Source of the DNA: Branchipolynoe longqiensis
Taxonomy: Eukaryota; Annelida; Polychaeta; Phyllodocida; Polynoidae
Assembly: GCA_030323885.1 (NCBI GenBank)
Contig: CM059193.1
Location: 92,443,990 to 92,507,989 of the forward strand
Length of the DNA stretch: 64,000 nt
Direction of reading: 5' to 3'
In this document: piece after piece, positions 32,973 to 45,100 of the stretch
How positions within the stretch are numbered: the first letter of the stretch is position 1
Layout of the letters: every line of letters starts with the position of its first letter
Made by a program: the position numbers and the translations under genes
Notes under the pieces: generated by a model
The model's input: the letters and a program-made list of their open reading frames with translations, nothing else
Told to the model about the DNA's origin: nothing
Databases searched by the model: none

Positions 32973-34332
32973 GTAAGATTCAAAAAACCTATTTATACAT
33001 CATGATAGTAACCACAACTAAAGCTACCAGTAATTTATCATATTGAGCATGATAGGTTAGGATAAAAGGCCATATTCTAAACAAATGGAGCAATTATAGA
33101 ATTAATAGCCAGTTAATCTTAGGGAAATGTTCCATATATATATATATATGAAGTGGGCGAGACTATAATCAAGCTGTGACCAGTGCAGGCTTGGGTCGGC
33201 CAACCCGCATTTGGAAATGCGGACTGCTCGCCAAGACGAACCCGCATTGGCCATCAAATGCGGGGAAGGGTTAGCTGCTGTAACTCGTTGCTAGGAGACG
33301 CACCGCTGCATCCTGCGCTACTCTCCTAGCAATGTAGAATGGTCGAGCGGTCGGGCTCGGACCCATCGGACGTGCTTTAAGCACACGCTGATGTTTTAGA
33401 CGATATTTAGGCTTTAATTGTGGAAATTTGAAACATTGCTAACTCTAAAAGATGGGAGGGGACGTATTTATTCATATCGGTGAAATTAGATTGTAGAGTA
33501 GGAACAGAAATAAAGTTGTGAGCTCTTAGAAAGTGATTGAAACGTTCCTTGCATTCCTTACTATCAACAGGTCCCTTAGTATATTAACCGCTATGGTCAA
33601 CTCTATACCAATGATTCATTATTATCTCTAGTATTAAGGGCCTTCTGCCCAGCTGGCTGTACGTAGCCTACCCCCTCTTCCGGGGGACTTGTAACTACCT
33701 ATTAACTTAAACAAAAATAACAAGTAGTAATATCTCGGGGGTTTATAAATGACAGCAGCGGCGGAGTACACCGGCTGCTTTATTTTGGAATAACATTAAT
33801 TAAAATACATCTAAATGTGGCAGGGGTAGAACCAGTAAACCAAGAAAGTAATAAATATATATACGTAATGCGGGAGGGGTAGAGCCTGTACATATGTGGC
33901 ACTCAGGCTGTCCGCCCTTAGCCTGGGTTTCATCTAATGAAGGCGGTCAACTGGCGGAGGGATGGAGAGGTGGCGGCAGCTCGCGGCAGGCCCAGGAAAC
34001 CAACACGGAATCATATGGAAATCTTTTGGAAATAGCACGAAACGGTTAAATATATATGGAAATGTGGCAGTGACCAAAGCCTCTTTATTTAGTCTGAATC
34101 AGACATTTCAGGAGTGTACTATAGAAATAACTAATATTACTTCTGCCAACAAGTTCACAAACCCCATCCCCATGTATGCACTATTTCAAACTCTGCCACA
34201 CACATCTTATTTCCGGTAGACAGCAGTCATCCTGAGTTGCAGCAATGGTGTCCAGTTGTAATCCGTCACTTCTGGTATTTGTCAGAGAATGGAAATGGAG
34301 TCGTAAACCGGTTCCTAGTAGGTATTACCTGG
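32973..34332. other. Unassigned sequence with a GC-rich segment
   Basis: A TA repeat at about 33139-33150 precedes a GC-rich block (33170-33370) with repeated CCCGCATT and AATGCGG palindromes. The rest is not recognised. A frame at 33962-34219 has no domain. Confidence 0.45.
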
Positions 34333-34565
34333 GTCACACTATGGCTGTGTTCATTTGCGACCGTTTCCGTTTTGCAAGCATTTTGGTCCGTTTTGGTTGC
34401 AAGGAGGTTGCAGCTGCTGGAACTGCAACCTCGTTGCAACCAGTATCGTCACCGACCGCTCGGCAACCACCGTGTCAGGAGCGACCAGGTTTTTGCTTTA
34501 TCGCAAGGAAGTCGCCGGCTTGTTGGTCATAAGGTGGTCACAAGCTAAAGTTGGCATAGTGTGAC
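34333..34565. mobile_element. Small MITE with GTCACACTATG ends
   Basis: An 11-bp perfect inverted repeat GTCACACTATG...CATAGTGTGAC. Internally palindromic (GGTTGCAGCTGCTGG / CAACCTCGTTGCAACC). Reading frames across it are shadows. Confidence 0.75.
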
Positions 34566-35229
34566 TGACGCTTAAGTCAAGTATAATTGTTAGCACTACT
34601 TAACATTTCCAATGTTTTAATTTTAAATTATGTAGTGGTATAGTTTAAAAAGAAATGTTGATCATATGTATTCAAAAGAAAGAAATTGTTTACATATTTG
34701 AAACTATTGTTAAGAATAGATGCTGTTATTTTCTTTTATAAGTAATATTGTCTGATTTATAAATTGCTTTAACATGTAATTTGCAATAGACAAATATGTG
34801 AATATAGACCAAATCAAAGCCATGTTTGGACAAGGGTTTTTCCCCCTTTACAAACAGATATACCTTTCAGTTGATTATTAGATCTCAACCAAACAGCATT
34901 TTGTCATTTTAATATAATTGCAGAGCATTTAGAGATCAGTCCTGCAACACATAGGTGGGCAGTATACGTGACTGCTAGATGATGGATTTGGTATCCTTGG
35001 CTGTGCCCATGGGCCTACAGAAGAAGACCTAATTAAACCATATTTGGAAAAGAAGTTCTGCTCATGAAGCTCTATGAGAGATTGTCTTTGACAGAAAACG
35101 CTTTCTGAGTGTGACCCATCACTACACAAACTTTAGGTTATTATTTGTATGTAGCATTCCTGTTGATTATACCCAATTATGCCATCTAGTCAGGACAATG
35201 CACAAGTAACTTATTTTAAGTTAAGATTA
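34566..35229. other. Unassigned AT-rich intronic sequence
   Basis: No recognised exon. A possible acceptor at about 34920 (TAATTGCAG) is followed by a short open stretch, HLEISPATHRWAVYV, that could be a remnant exon of the pseudogene. This is weak. Confidence 0.35.
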
Positions 35230-35818
35230 AAGCGGGCATTCCTTACACGCGTAATGCGAATGCCATCATTCCTTACACGCGGTATGCGTTATGCCCCCTC
35301 CTCCTTCCTCACACAGGAAGCTAAGTATTCATATTTGGGACGGTCCTAACATCCCTCGGAGCAAGCTAAACTGAGCCATGTTTGCACGTCCCATTCTTCA
35401 TATTTCGAATGAAGACTGCTTCCTAACAAGTCCGCCGCATAAACCTACATGTTTGCACCGTCCCATTCTTCATATAGTCTGTCCGTAATTATCAGTCGCC
35501 TCCTCCAGCCTTATATCAATGGACAAATGCGACTGATGCTTTTCTGTTCGCACCACCTTGTCCCGGCTGTCCGTAATTATCAGTCGCCTCCTCCAGCCTT
35601 ATATTAATGGACAAATGCGACTGATGCTTTTCTATTCGCACCAGCTTGACGCATTACGCATTACACGCCGATCGCTACATGGACCGATCGGGATAATGCA
35701 TTCGCATTCACATTACGCGTGTAAGGAATGTAGCTCATAGGTTTCAAGGCGTTTCGATTTTTTGTCGCATTCGCATTACGCATTACGCGTGTAAGGAATG
35801 CGCCCTTTACGCAATCAT
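35230..35818. mobile_element. Foldback element with GGGCATTCCTTACACGCG ends
   Basis: Inverted ends GCATTCCTTACACGCGTAAT / ATTACGCGTGTAAGGAATGC, with extra internal copies near 35265 and 35705. Contains an about 83-bp tandem duplication (35482-35645, GTCCGTAATTATCAGTCGCC). Non-coding. Confidence 0.85.
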
Positions 35819-36802
35819 TGCTAATGTTTATAAATGTTTACTCCGTTCTAACTTGGATAAATGCACCAGTATCTAACTTGGATGTGCAGATTTTGTTTGT
35901 TTATCGACCCTCCAGCACAAAATGTAGACATCAGCTATTGGCGGGGTGAATATGCAGAATAAAAGCTGGATGTTTTTTTTTCTATTCTCCTTTCTTCAGA
36001 CTGCAGCTTATAACATGCGTTTTTTTCATTCTAGGCACACAGGACATCTAGAGATTTTTCACCATCATGTCTTAATGTATTGCTCGAAAATATTTTCTGT
36101 CATTGTTTTCAGAAATGAAAAAGAGATAACCTTGGTTTTGTTTTAGTTAATCAATCCAAAATAAGCTACTGCTGGTCTTTCATTTCCCATGTCGTAATTA
36201 TAAGACATCATTGCTCTCAGGGACAGACAACGAGGGAGCCTGATGTGGAGGGTGTGAGTTTATTATGGAGCTCACCCCTCAGCAGACGGCATTATTATGA
36301 GCATTCATCCCATAACAAATTAAATGAGGATGAGCATGAGGCAAATGAACAAAGTGCACATGTTACATAATAGCATATGAGAATATATATAATGTTTATA
36401 TAAAAGCTTCTGCTTGGTTGTCAGCTTGCTGTATGGAATTATTATAGTAATTGTCTGTGTTGATGGTTGAGTTGTTTAGTTATTAATTTACTGATTATAT
36501 GACATTTATATATGAACTTTTTGTCTGAAATTAATATATGAAGCTTTTGTTTAATTCAGTCTTTTTGTTAACTGGGCTGTAGTGCGGGTGGGTCGGTTGA
36601 ATCAGTAAGTGTGCACTTGTAAGTGTGCACTAATATGTTTATAACCTGAATAAATTATAAGCCAAAACATAAAATGACATAACCCTGAGTTACAGCTAAG
36701 TACATTACCAAGATTAGAATTACTATAACCTTTCAATACATGCATTGTAATAATAAATTGATATATGGCCACTCGTGCACTGATCTTATACTGTACAGGT
36801 AG
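35819..36802. other. Unassigned AT-rich intronic sequence
   Basis: No recognised feature. Confidence 0.45.
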
Positions 36803-37063
36803 GGACGAATCTTCAACAAGTATTCTCAGAATCGGAGTGCAGTCATTCTGAAAGAGGCAAAGAAGTGTGATTATATTAGAGACATTCAAGAGGGTATCCT
36901 AAGAATCAGGATAGAAATGGACAAATCCCTTCAGGCCAAACGGGAACGTTCACTAAACGATGGTCATCGAATTAAAAACACAATTGTGCCTGTAAGTCCA
37001 CCACCGGCGTATCAACTAGTGATTGACCACATGTCAAGATTAATATCAGACTCAGGTTGCTAA
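36803..37063 (+). pseudogene. Transposase-like pseudogene, candidate terminal exon (open)
   Basis: Acceptor GTACAGGTAG, then 86 open codons to TAA. Contains FNKYSQNRSAVILKEAKKCD, YIRDIQEGILRIRIEMDKSL and a Pro-rich end VPVSPPPAYQLV. The pattern suits the C-terminal end of the same family. Linkage to the upstream exons is inferred from strand, order and composition. Confidence 0.45.
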
Positions 37064-37184
37064 TTTATTGTTAAATTAAGCTTGTGGACAATATTATCCA
37101 TTGGCATTATCTCAGTGAATAGCTTACTCAACACATTGTGTAAATTTGTCAAACTTATATGCAAGAGGAGAAAGGCGGAAACCG

Positions 37185-37320
37185 GTGTATGCTATCAGTC
37201 GCGATGCGACAAAGACTGCTTTCATTACTTGACTGCCGCTCTCCATTTAGCTCTCTGCTGTGAGAGTTGCGTCCATGAGTCGGTCTTAATGTCTCCTATA
37301 CAAGACCACAATTCTGCCCA
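37185..37320 (-). repeat. Dispersed LINE 3'-end fragment
   Basis: The reverse complement contains AATGGAGAGCGGCAGTCAAG and TTTGTCGCATCGCGACTGAT, as at 58260-58315 and 22060-22115. Confidence 0.75.
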
Positions 37321-37324
37321 TCTC

Positions 37325-38040
37325 TGACTATAACAACATAATTTATAGCCTGGCAACAAAACAACAGGAGGACAAGCTGCAAAAAGTCCAGAACCGAGCA
37401 CTTAGAACTGTGTTTAAGGGTAAAATATTGAGTGTACAGGACATGCACATAGAAGCAAATCTTGAAACCCTAACCCAGCGGCGGGACATTCATCTGTTGT
37501 CACTTATGTATAAAAGATCAAAAGAACCACAATACAGAGATCCACTGAACAGGCAGACAAGAATGGGAGATGGACCACTCCTCAGTGTTCCTAGACCAAG
37601 CACAAACAAACTAGCTAAGGCACCAGTATTTAAAGGCAGCAAGATGTGGAACAAACTACCATCTGCTATTAGAAGTGCACCTTCCTACGAAGGCTTTAAG
37701 TCACTGATCAGAATGCATCTCACTGGCCAGGCCCTTGAACAAACACCATAGTGTGGATCCTGTGCCCTGCCTTGCTCCCCCCCCCCCCCCACCCTCCCTC
37801 AATTACTTACCTCAACTATACCGTAATAGCAGCACAGTTTTTGTAGCGACCCACCATCTTAGCCGATAACACGGAACTTATTATGGCTAACCCACTAACA
37901 CACTTCACAATCTACTAATATGCCCTATCTAAGTACCCGCTTATCTACCTATTTACAGTGTAATGTAAACGGCCGGAAGACCAGTCCCTCGGTGCTGAAA
38001 AAATTTATATTCTGATGAATAAACTGTTTTACCAAAACAA
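37325..38040 (+). mobile_element. 5'-truncated LINE (CR1/L2-like), C-terminal RT end plus 3' UTR
   Basis: Begins within the RT thumb (KLQKVQNRALRTVFKGKI) and stays open to 37751: ANLETLTQRRDIHLLSLMYK, then APVFKGSKMWNKLPSAIRSA. The 3' UTR contains a C run at 37778-37791 and ends in AATAAACTGTTTTACC with A-rich repeats. Only about 115 codons remain, so it is inactive. Confidence 0.85.
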
Positions 38041-38044
38041 AACA

Positions 38045-38250
38045 AAACATCAGGACGGGTACTGACATGTGACAGTGTGCACTCATGGTGACTTTATAGT
38101 GCTGTCCCACTGGGAGACCAGGCCGCCAGCACCATGATCTGATATAGCTGTCACATTATTCTGATACTGAGCCAACCAGTATGACCCCCAGGTGCTGAGC
38201 TCCATGTCAGTGATATTGACTTTGAGATGAGGATAGAGGACTTCCGCAGA
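38045..38250 (-). mobile_element. tRNA-SINE fragment (3' half)
   Basis: The reverse complement matches the SINE body (ACTATAAAGTCACCATGAG, GTACCCGTCCTGATG), with divergence toward 38250. Confidence 0.75.
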
Positions 38251-38310
38251 AGCCAAGCTCGCACGCAAGAGACTGGTCAGTTACGGGGTGTCAAGGGGAG
38301 ACCCCCACAA

Positions 38311-38372
38311 GGGTTGATTGATTGTTTCTGTATCAGAAGCATGGGCCATATTCACAGTGAAAAGCCCCGTCA
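38311..38372 (-). mobile_element. Diverged LINE 3' end with (ATTG)n
   Basis: TTGATTGATTG...GCATGGGCCATATTCACAGT resembles the LINE 3' end at 10470-10540. A third, older copy of that tail. Confidence 0.65.
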
Positions 38373-38569
38373 GTCTCGTCAATCACATTTCTAAATTTAC
38401 ACAAAGTTCTGAACTGGCCAGATCTGTTTCAAATGATAACAAAAACCATCTCTCATGCAATTTTGAAGCGGTTGACAATGAAATCTAACTCACAAAAAAT
38501 AGTCACAATTATAGGAGGCAATATAGTCCAGTTGTCGTTTGGTTCTACTTGTGTGGATAACAAAGTACA

Positions 38570-38695
38570 GGGTGGCCGAATGAGGTGAGCGCCCACTTCT
38601 CTTAGCCGACTCAAACAAATAATTTAAGAAGTATACTTGTTACTACCTAGCCTAGTGCTTGACATTACTAAGATAGGGAAAGGAGCAGTGAAATG
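38570..38695 (+). mobile_element. tRNA-SINE 5' fragment
   Basis: GGTGGCCGAATGAGGTGAGC (A-box region) followed by a diverged body, ACTTGTTACTACCTAGCC. Confidence 0.7.
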
Positions 38696-38992
38696 AGCAA
38701 GACCAATTGTCCAAAGTTGAAATTTCTTCTTTAATCAACGAATGTAACCATGAAGAAATGACCAGATAAGCGAAGTTAATCCACAGATTTCCATAATCTT
38801 TAATGTACACACAGTTTACCGGGAGCCGGCGAGTGTTGCACTTCTGTTATCCTCACCCACTGACTACCAGCAAGCTTGCATCAATGTCATTAATAGGATA
38901 TGCTGATACTAGGTACAAAAATATTCTGTTTCCCTGCCACCTTCTGAAGCGAATCGTGTATGGACTATTTGCAGTTGCGTAGTCTATTTCGA

Positions 38993-39169
38993 TCAACTTG
39001 TTCGCTGGCGTTTGTTGGACTGGTCGCATGTTTTCAGTAAGGTGATTGCATCAAGTGCCTTGGTGCGGTCATCCAGGTAGCGCTGACAGTTAAGCTGGAT
39101 CTGGCCTGCATCTCGACTTGGAGCCCTGAGCATGTTGGCCAGCTGCTGCTGGTCTGCATTCACCAGAAT
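38993..39169 (-). CDS. DFFA: DFFA-like exon 4 (terminal; DFF-C domain)
   Basis: Acceptor GATTGCAG. 58 codons plus TGA. Helical, ending in a basic tail SNKRQRTS that could act as a nuclear localisation signal. Phase 0 with exon 3. Confidence 0.85.
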   Translation of the reverse strand: MLVNADQQQLANMLRAPSRDAGQIQLNCQRYLDDRTKALDAITLLKTCDQSNKRQRTS

Positions 39170-42100
39170 CTGCAATCAACACAGGGCACGGTGAGCCGGG
39201 TGTATGCCATTACCACTCCGCTGCATCGAAATGGGCGCAGTATTCTTCTTTTTAAATGCAAGATCTGTACACATGTAAAGATATGGAAATCAAGGCTATT
39301 TCAAGGCTCTTTTAGATAGGAATTCAAAAGTATTTTTATTTGGATTTCAGGGGGGAAAAAACCCTTAAAATTAGTTACTTCAAACTTAAAGTTGCACAGT
39401 CCGATGGTTTTGAGTTTCTGTCATTTTCTGAGATAAACATATTAGGTTGATTATTGTAATCTACCTTACTTTGGTTTGAAGTAACTTTTATTTAAATTGC
39501 TAACTTTTGAGATATTTGAAGTGCAAACGTGCTAAATTAATTTTTACAAGCACGTCAAAACTTGGACACCATAGGCTCCTGCAGTAACAAGTTCTATTAA
39601 ATTGCTTCAGTATTCCCTTCTATGTGGCGAGAAATGTTTGATAAGTGCACCAGTATCTACGTTAGACATCTAGAATAAAATCTAGATAATTGATTTCGTT
39701 TTGAAAAGTTCTCATCAGGTTATGCAGCTTTAAATAAGAAAGTAATTACGTACAATAACTAATATATTTATCTTTAAAAAAAAGAAGATATGGTAGATAA
39801 CTCAAAGCCATCAGATTATACAAATTTCAGACGATACCAACCTCCATCTGCTCAATGGAGAGGGCGATAACCTTGGCGGGGTTGCCTCTGATGGTCTCCA
39901 CTATGGCCGGTAGGTGCTCAGTGATGCCCAGTTGTGCACCCTCCCCAACAAAGTCAGTCTCATCCGGCGCAACTGAAACACCGCATATGATACACACTAT
40001 TGTTACTTATGTGTGTTGTTGTTGGCAATATTCGTCTGAATACAGTAAAATCTCTAAATTGGTCAGACCATGGGACCGACTTTAAATGGTCCATTTAGGG
40101 AGGTTTAATAAAAGTTATAATGGGCGATCGTTTGGGACCCAAATAAAGTGATCGATATAGGAGAGTAGTCGGTCTGTGGAGGTGGTCGGTTAGAGAGGTT
40201 TTACTGTATAGTCTTTTCTGTGCATCGAAACACAGCTCTTCCAGCCATGAACGTAGAACCTATACAAATATACAGTAAAACCTCTCTAAATCGACCGACC
40301 ATGGGACCGACTTTTAAATGGTCCATTTAGGGAGGTGGTCGGTTTGGGGAGTTTTTTAAAATCATTACAATAACTGTACCTCTTTATATTTACCCGCTAC
40401 TTTTGAAGGAATAATTGATTAAATAACATAGAATAATATGACTTTAAAACTTGAATTGAGAGCATTTAGTGACTGCCATCTTGTGTTTTGCATTCTCTCT
40501 CATCTTTTCAACTCTGGGCCGATATAGATAAATGCTGGATGCGGGAACAAGGAGCTCATCTTCTCTGATTGGTTGATTGACACCAAACAGTTTGCACTCG
40601 TTTTTAGACATGGTTGTCATTCACCCCTACTCTATGTAGGGGGGAATCTGTTATCTAGTCGATGACAAGACAATGGTTATTGCACAACCGAACAGTGTTA
40701 ATTAATACAAGTGTTGCAGTACATGAAGACAGCTGACTTGTTACTTACACAAAATACTCTATTGAATGCAGTTTCATGATTAAACATGAAGTGGTGCACA
40801 TAGTATAGCTGAGTCTCATAGTCATACCTGAGGAGGTTCCTGGATTCCAGCATTTGTTCTCAGGGAGCAGTATGAAGGTTGTGTTAGGACTCAGACACGA
40901 GAAGTAATCTTCATCTTCTACCTCAGTGCCATCTTCTTCTAGCACAACTTTAACAGCTTCTATCGGCGACAGCCCCAGTTTGATTGTGCCTTGTTAGACA
41001 TGAGAATCTAATGAGCATATAACATATTTCATACTTGCCAACATTGTATTAAGTGGTCGTGGCAATGCGATGCAGCTAGCAACGGAGTGCGGTGTGCAGA
41101 CAAAAGCTCACATGACAAAAGCTCACATCCTTAATGAAAAATGACACAAAAACTCACAACAATTACATTTTTATGGTCGAGTCAAACCAATGACTTGAAA
41201 ATTGGTGCTTGTCACTTCCTAGCCAGGTGCTCGGCATTATTAGGACAGGGCAAGGACTGGTGTGCTCAGTGTCAGGATAATGCGACTGAGTGAGATACCA
41301 GGTCATGGTGCTAGTGGCCTGGTTTCCCAGTGAGACAGCACTATAAAGTTGCCATGAGTGTGCACTGTCACAAGTCGGTACCCGTCATGATATGACCTTA
41401 GATGTTGCTAGGACGTAAAACAACAACAAACAAACATTTTTCTAATTATATTGATGCACATATAAATGCCACAGATATAATAACTAAGCTGAACTATTTT
41501 AAAATGTATTTCTTAAGGGACTGGTTGACCACAGGTTTTTCTTTGCTTTCCATTAAAACAATTGTCAACTTTCAAAATGACATACCTTTCTTAATATTTG
41601 TCCTAGAATCAAAGTTTAATGTCAATTTTAATTGTAATTCACAGGTCTTTGCAATGATACCCGTTGTAATACAATTACATGAATTTCAATTACTTAGTCA
41701 CATACCGACAGTAGGCCTATACCGTACATATGTGTGATTCATGCGTGAAATACGGTTTGATAGGTGAGAACAACCGACTCTGATATCACCACTGATTAAA
41801 GGTGGTGAGCTTTTACCTTATTTCTTTTCATTAAGGGTGTGAGCTTTTGTTTTGTGAGCTTGCCGTGGATTCGATTGTCATTCACCCTTCTCTGGGGCCG
41901 TATTCGATTAACACGACCCGGGCGAATCAGGTCACCCGAGTTGCTAGAATTTCAAATCGAACACCCCGAGTGGAGTCGACAAAAACATGTGCTGTGTGCA
42001 AAAGGTCCTTAATCCAGTAACCTATGTCTTGGCTGGGGGTGGCTAGGAGCGATGACGTCACGTTAAGCTGGTACCTGTAGGATAACAGCTACCAGTACAA

Positions 42101-45100
42101 GTCCTATGTGTTGTTTTAATGCTTTATTTTTTTTTTTAATCACCCAGATTAATGAAATGGAAATATAACTAAACTATGCGATCATAAAATACTTTAAATC
42201 CTATTTTGCTGTAGTTATATCAGTTATTAAAAAAAAAATAAAGGTTTTGGATTAAGCCACCATTATTTCCACCCCGAGCGTGGAGAAGCGTATTCGTTTA
42301 CTCAACCCGAATCTGTAGGATGTGCACATGCACCAAAATATGCACCAAAAAGTGTCTTGGGTGACCCGAGTTGGTTAATTGAATACGCCTTGGGGGTTAA
42401 ATGACTGGGTCTGGGAAACTGATACTCGAATTATTGATTATAACTTGGCGTAATTCTTAAGAGATGTTCTAAATCAAATCATGATACTTGATAAGCTTAT
42501 CATAATCATTGATTACACTTACCTGTATTTACTATTTAGTTATTAGTAGCAACCCACCCAGGGGGAAGGCTATGGACTAACAAATGTACATATATGCATA
42601 AAGAATACCTGTACTCATAGAGGTGGAAAATGAATTCACCAAAATCCAGCAACCGGGAACGGAAAAAGCCCTATATGGGGGCCGCCATTTGTATACTCAT
42701 GTTTTTTTGTTTTTTTGTTCAAGTGTTTTTATTCCTCTGAATAACATGTTGTCAGTGCTAATGCACTGGTCTTCCAGCCCTAATCACAATTGCCTCTACA
42801 CAGTAAACAAGTCTACAACAATATACAAATAGACAATTACAGGAAAATAAGCAAAACATCGTTACATGAATGATAGTTAAAGAACAAGATAAGAAAAATA
42901 GAAACACATGCGGGGAGGTAACTAAGTTAGACTAGTATGGTAGGCATTAGTAGGGGTGGGGCACAGCTGGTTATCTTTCTAGTAGTAACATACTCTTTGA
43001 AAGGGTGATGGGGGATGTAGGGTGGGCCTTTGTGATTGAACTTACGTTCATGGTAATCTCAGGTGGGGAATAATCAAAATCCAGCAAATGGAAATGGAAA
43101 TTGCTCATCGAGCTTCGCTATGCAGCAAACAGGGTGGACGACAACGATTGGGTAATAATAGCCTATGGCCTTGACAACGCTCTGCCGCAGAGTAGTGCAT
43201 GCCAATTCGAGGAACAACTACACTGGTCCCTCCATACAGATCTTCCATATAAGGTCCGATGACGTCACCGGGGCCCCTGATTATCACGACCGCGACCCGG
43301 TGTAGGACGTTCAAAACACTACGCCGTTCAAAACACTACGGTAGTGTTTTGAACCTACGTTCAAAACACGACGGTAGTGTTTTGAACTTAGGTTCAAAAC
43401 ACTACTGTTAAGTTCAAAACACTACCACTACGTACGTTCAAAACACTACCCAAGTTCAAAACATTAGCTGACCCTGCTGCGGCGTTTGAAGCACGTATTA
43501 GTAGTATACGCTGATAGTGCTGCGGCGTTTGAAGCACGTATTAGTAGTATACGCTGATAGCGCTGCGGCGTGTGCACCATGTATTAGTATACGCTGATAG
43601 TGCTGCGGCGTTTGAAGCACGTATTAGTAGTATACGCTGATAGTGCTGCGGCGTTTGAAGCATGTATTAGTACTATACGCTGATAGCGCTGCGGCGTGTG
43701 CACCACGAACGTCAAACGTCATCCCTCCCTCCCTCCCTGTGTGTGTGTCTGTGTGTGTGTCTGTGTGTCTGTGTCTCCGTGTGTGTCTCTGTGTGGGTAT
43801 CTGTGTGTGTGTGTCTGTGTGTGTGTCTCTGTGTCTGTCTCTGTGTATGTGTGTCTCTGTGTTTCTGTGTGTGTGTCTCTGTGTCTGTATGTGTGTCTAT
43901 GTGTGTGTCTCTCTGTCTCTGTGTGTGTCTATCTGTGTCTCTCTGTCTCTATGTTTGTGTCTGTGTCTGTGTGTGTGTCTCTGTGTATGTGTGTGTGTCT
44001 CCATGTCTCTGTGAGTGTCTCTTTGTCTATCTGTGTCTGTGTGTGTGTCTCTGTGTCTGTGTGTGTCTCTGTGTCTGTGTGTGTGTCTCTGTGTGTCTCT
44101 GTGTCTGTGTGTGTCTCTGTGTCTGTGTGTGTGTTTGTGTGTGTATCTCTGTATCTGTGTCTCTGTGTCTGTGTCTCTGTGTCTTTGTGTGTGTCTTTGT
44201 GTGTGTGTCTCTGTGTCTGTGTGTGTGTCTGTGTCTGTGTGTCTCTGTCTTTGTGTCTCTGTCTGTGTGTGTGTGTCTCTGTGTCTATGTGTGTGTCTCT
44301 GTGTGTGTCTCTGTGTCTGTGTGTGTGTTTCTGTGTGTGTCTCTGTGTCTGTGAGAAGAGCAGATGGGATGGCCGAATGAGTTGAGCAACCCTCTCCTGC
44401 TTTGGGAGATTGGGGGATCCGAACCCATGGGTTTGTGGGTTCGAACCCTGGTCGAGTCAAACCAGTGACATAAAAATTTATACTTGTCACTTCCTAGCCA
44501 GCCGCTCGCCATTATTAGGATAGGGCAAGGACTGATTGGCTCAGTGTCAGGATAATGTTACTGAGTGGGATATCAGGTCATGGTTCTGACAGCGTGGTCT
44601 CTCAGTGGGGCAACACTATAAAGTCGCCATGAGTGCGCACTGTCACAAGTCGATACCCGTCCTGATATGACCTTAGATGATGCTAGGACGTTAAACAACA
44701 TCCAGCAACCGGCTGACCCACATTACTACATACTGCTCCACCCTAAGAAAATAGAGTAGTGTTTTGAACTTAAAGGTAGTGTTTTGAACTTAAGGATAGT
44801 GTTTTGAGCGTGGCCACAGTAGTGTTTTGAACTTACCATCAACCAGGTTCAAAACACTACCGTAGTGTTTTGAACCTAGGTTGAAAACACTACTGTAGTG
44901 TTTTTGTGGGGTAGTGTTTTGAACTTACTACACCGGGACTAAAAAAATACTATCGAATACGGCCACAAAGGGAGGGGGGGGGTCCTAAGCATTGTTTTTT
45001 CATATTAATTAGAAGATGATTGGATTAGTGACTAGTCGACAAATTGAGAGCGATATTATAGAGGGAGTGCATGTGACTTCATATAGTGATATAGTGATTG

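Larger units (their letters stand above)
20581..37063 (+). pseudogene. Decayed multi-exon transposase-like gene
   Basis: At least eight exon-like blocks on the plus strand keep GT-AG borders and mostly compatible phases: 20581-20693, 23575-23691 (duplicated at 25298-25414), 25727-25883, 30930-31188, 31501-31775, 32276-32486, 32897-32972 and 36803-37063. Motifs include PRWTKLCEEL with LLIDR; HHWMSQP; STYDRL; PAINDYW; VVVAG; TYTLM; MEKVGL; VTDAH and HQWDVWH. As I recall, this is a widespread uncharacterised animal family with an RNase H-like/transposase-type core, sometimes THAP-linked. Several frameshifts and stops, and probably missing exons between 32972 and 36803, make this copy non-functional. 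Confidence 0.6.
43296..44937. mobile_element. Large foldback element with CCCGGTGTAG ends and GTTCAAAACACTAC arms
   Basis: Left CCCGGTGTAGGACGTTCAAA and right complement CCCGGTGTAGTAAGTTCAAA. Each arm holds six to eight copies of GTTCAAAACACTAC in both orientations, forming many small hairpins. The interior contains a 45-bp tandem repeat (43480-43700), a GTGTCTCT satellite (43738-44354) and an inserted SINE. No ORF. Lies in DFFA-like intron 1. Confidence 0.82.

Noticed and set aside
34920..35130. Possible extra exon of the transposase-like pseudogene
   Set aside because: Only a weak acceptor and a short open stretch without a conserved motif; kept as an unassigned note.
43643..44490. Cys/Val/Ser-rich ORFs up to 229 codons and their reverse-strand counterparts
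   Set aside because: Products of the TGTGTCTC satellite; the same applies to 23807-24524.
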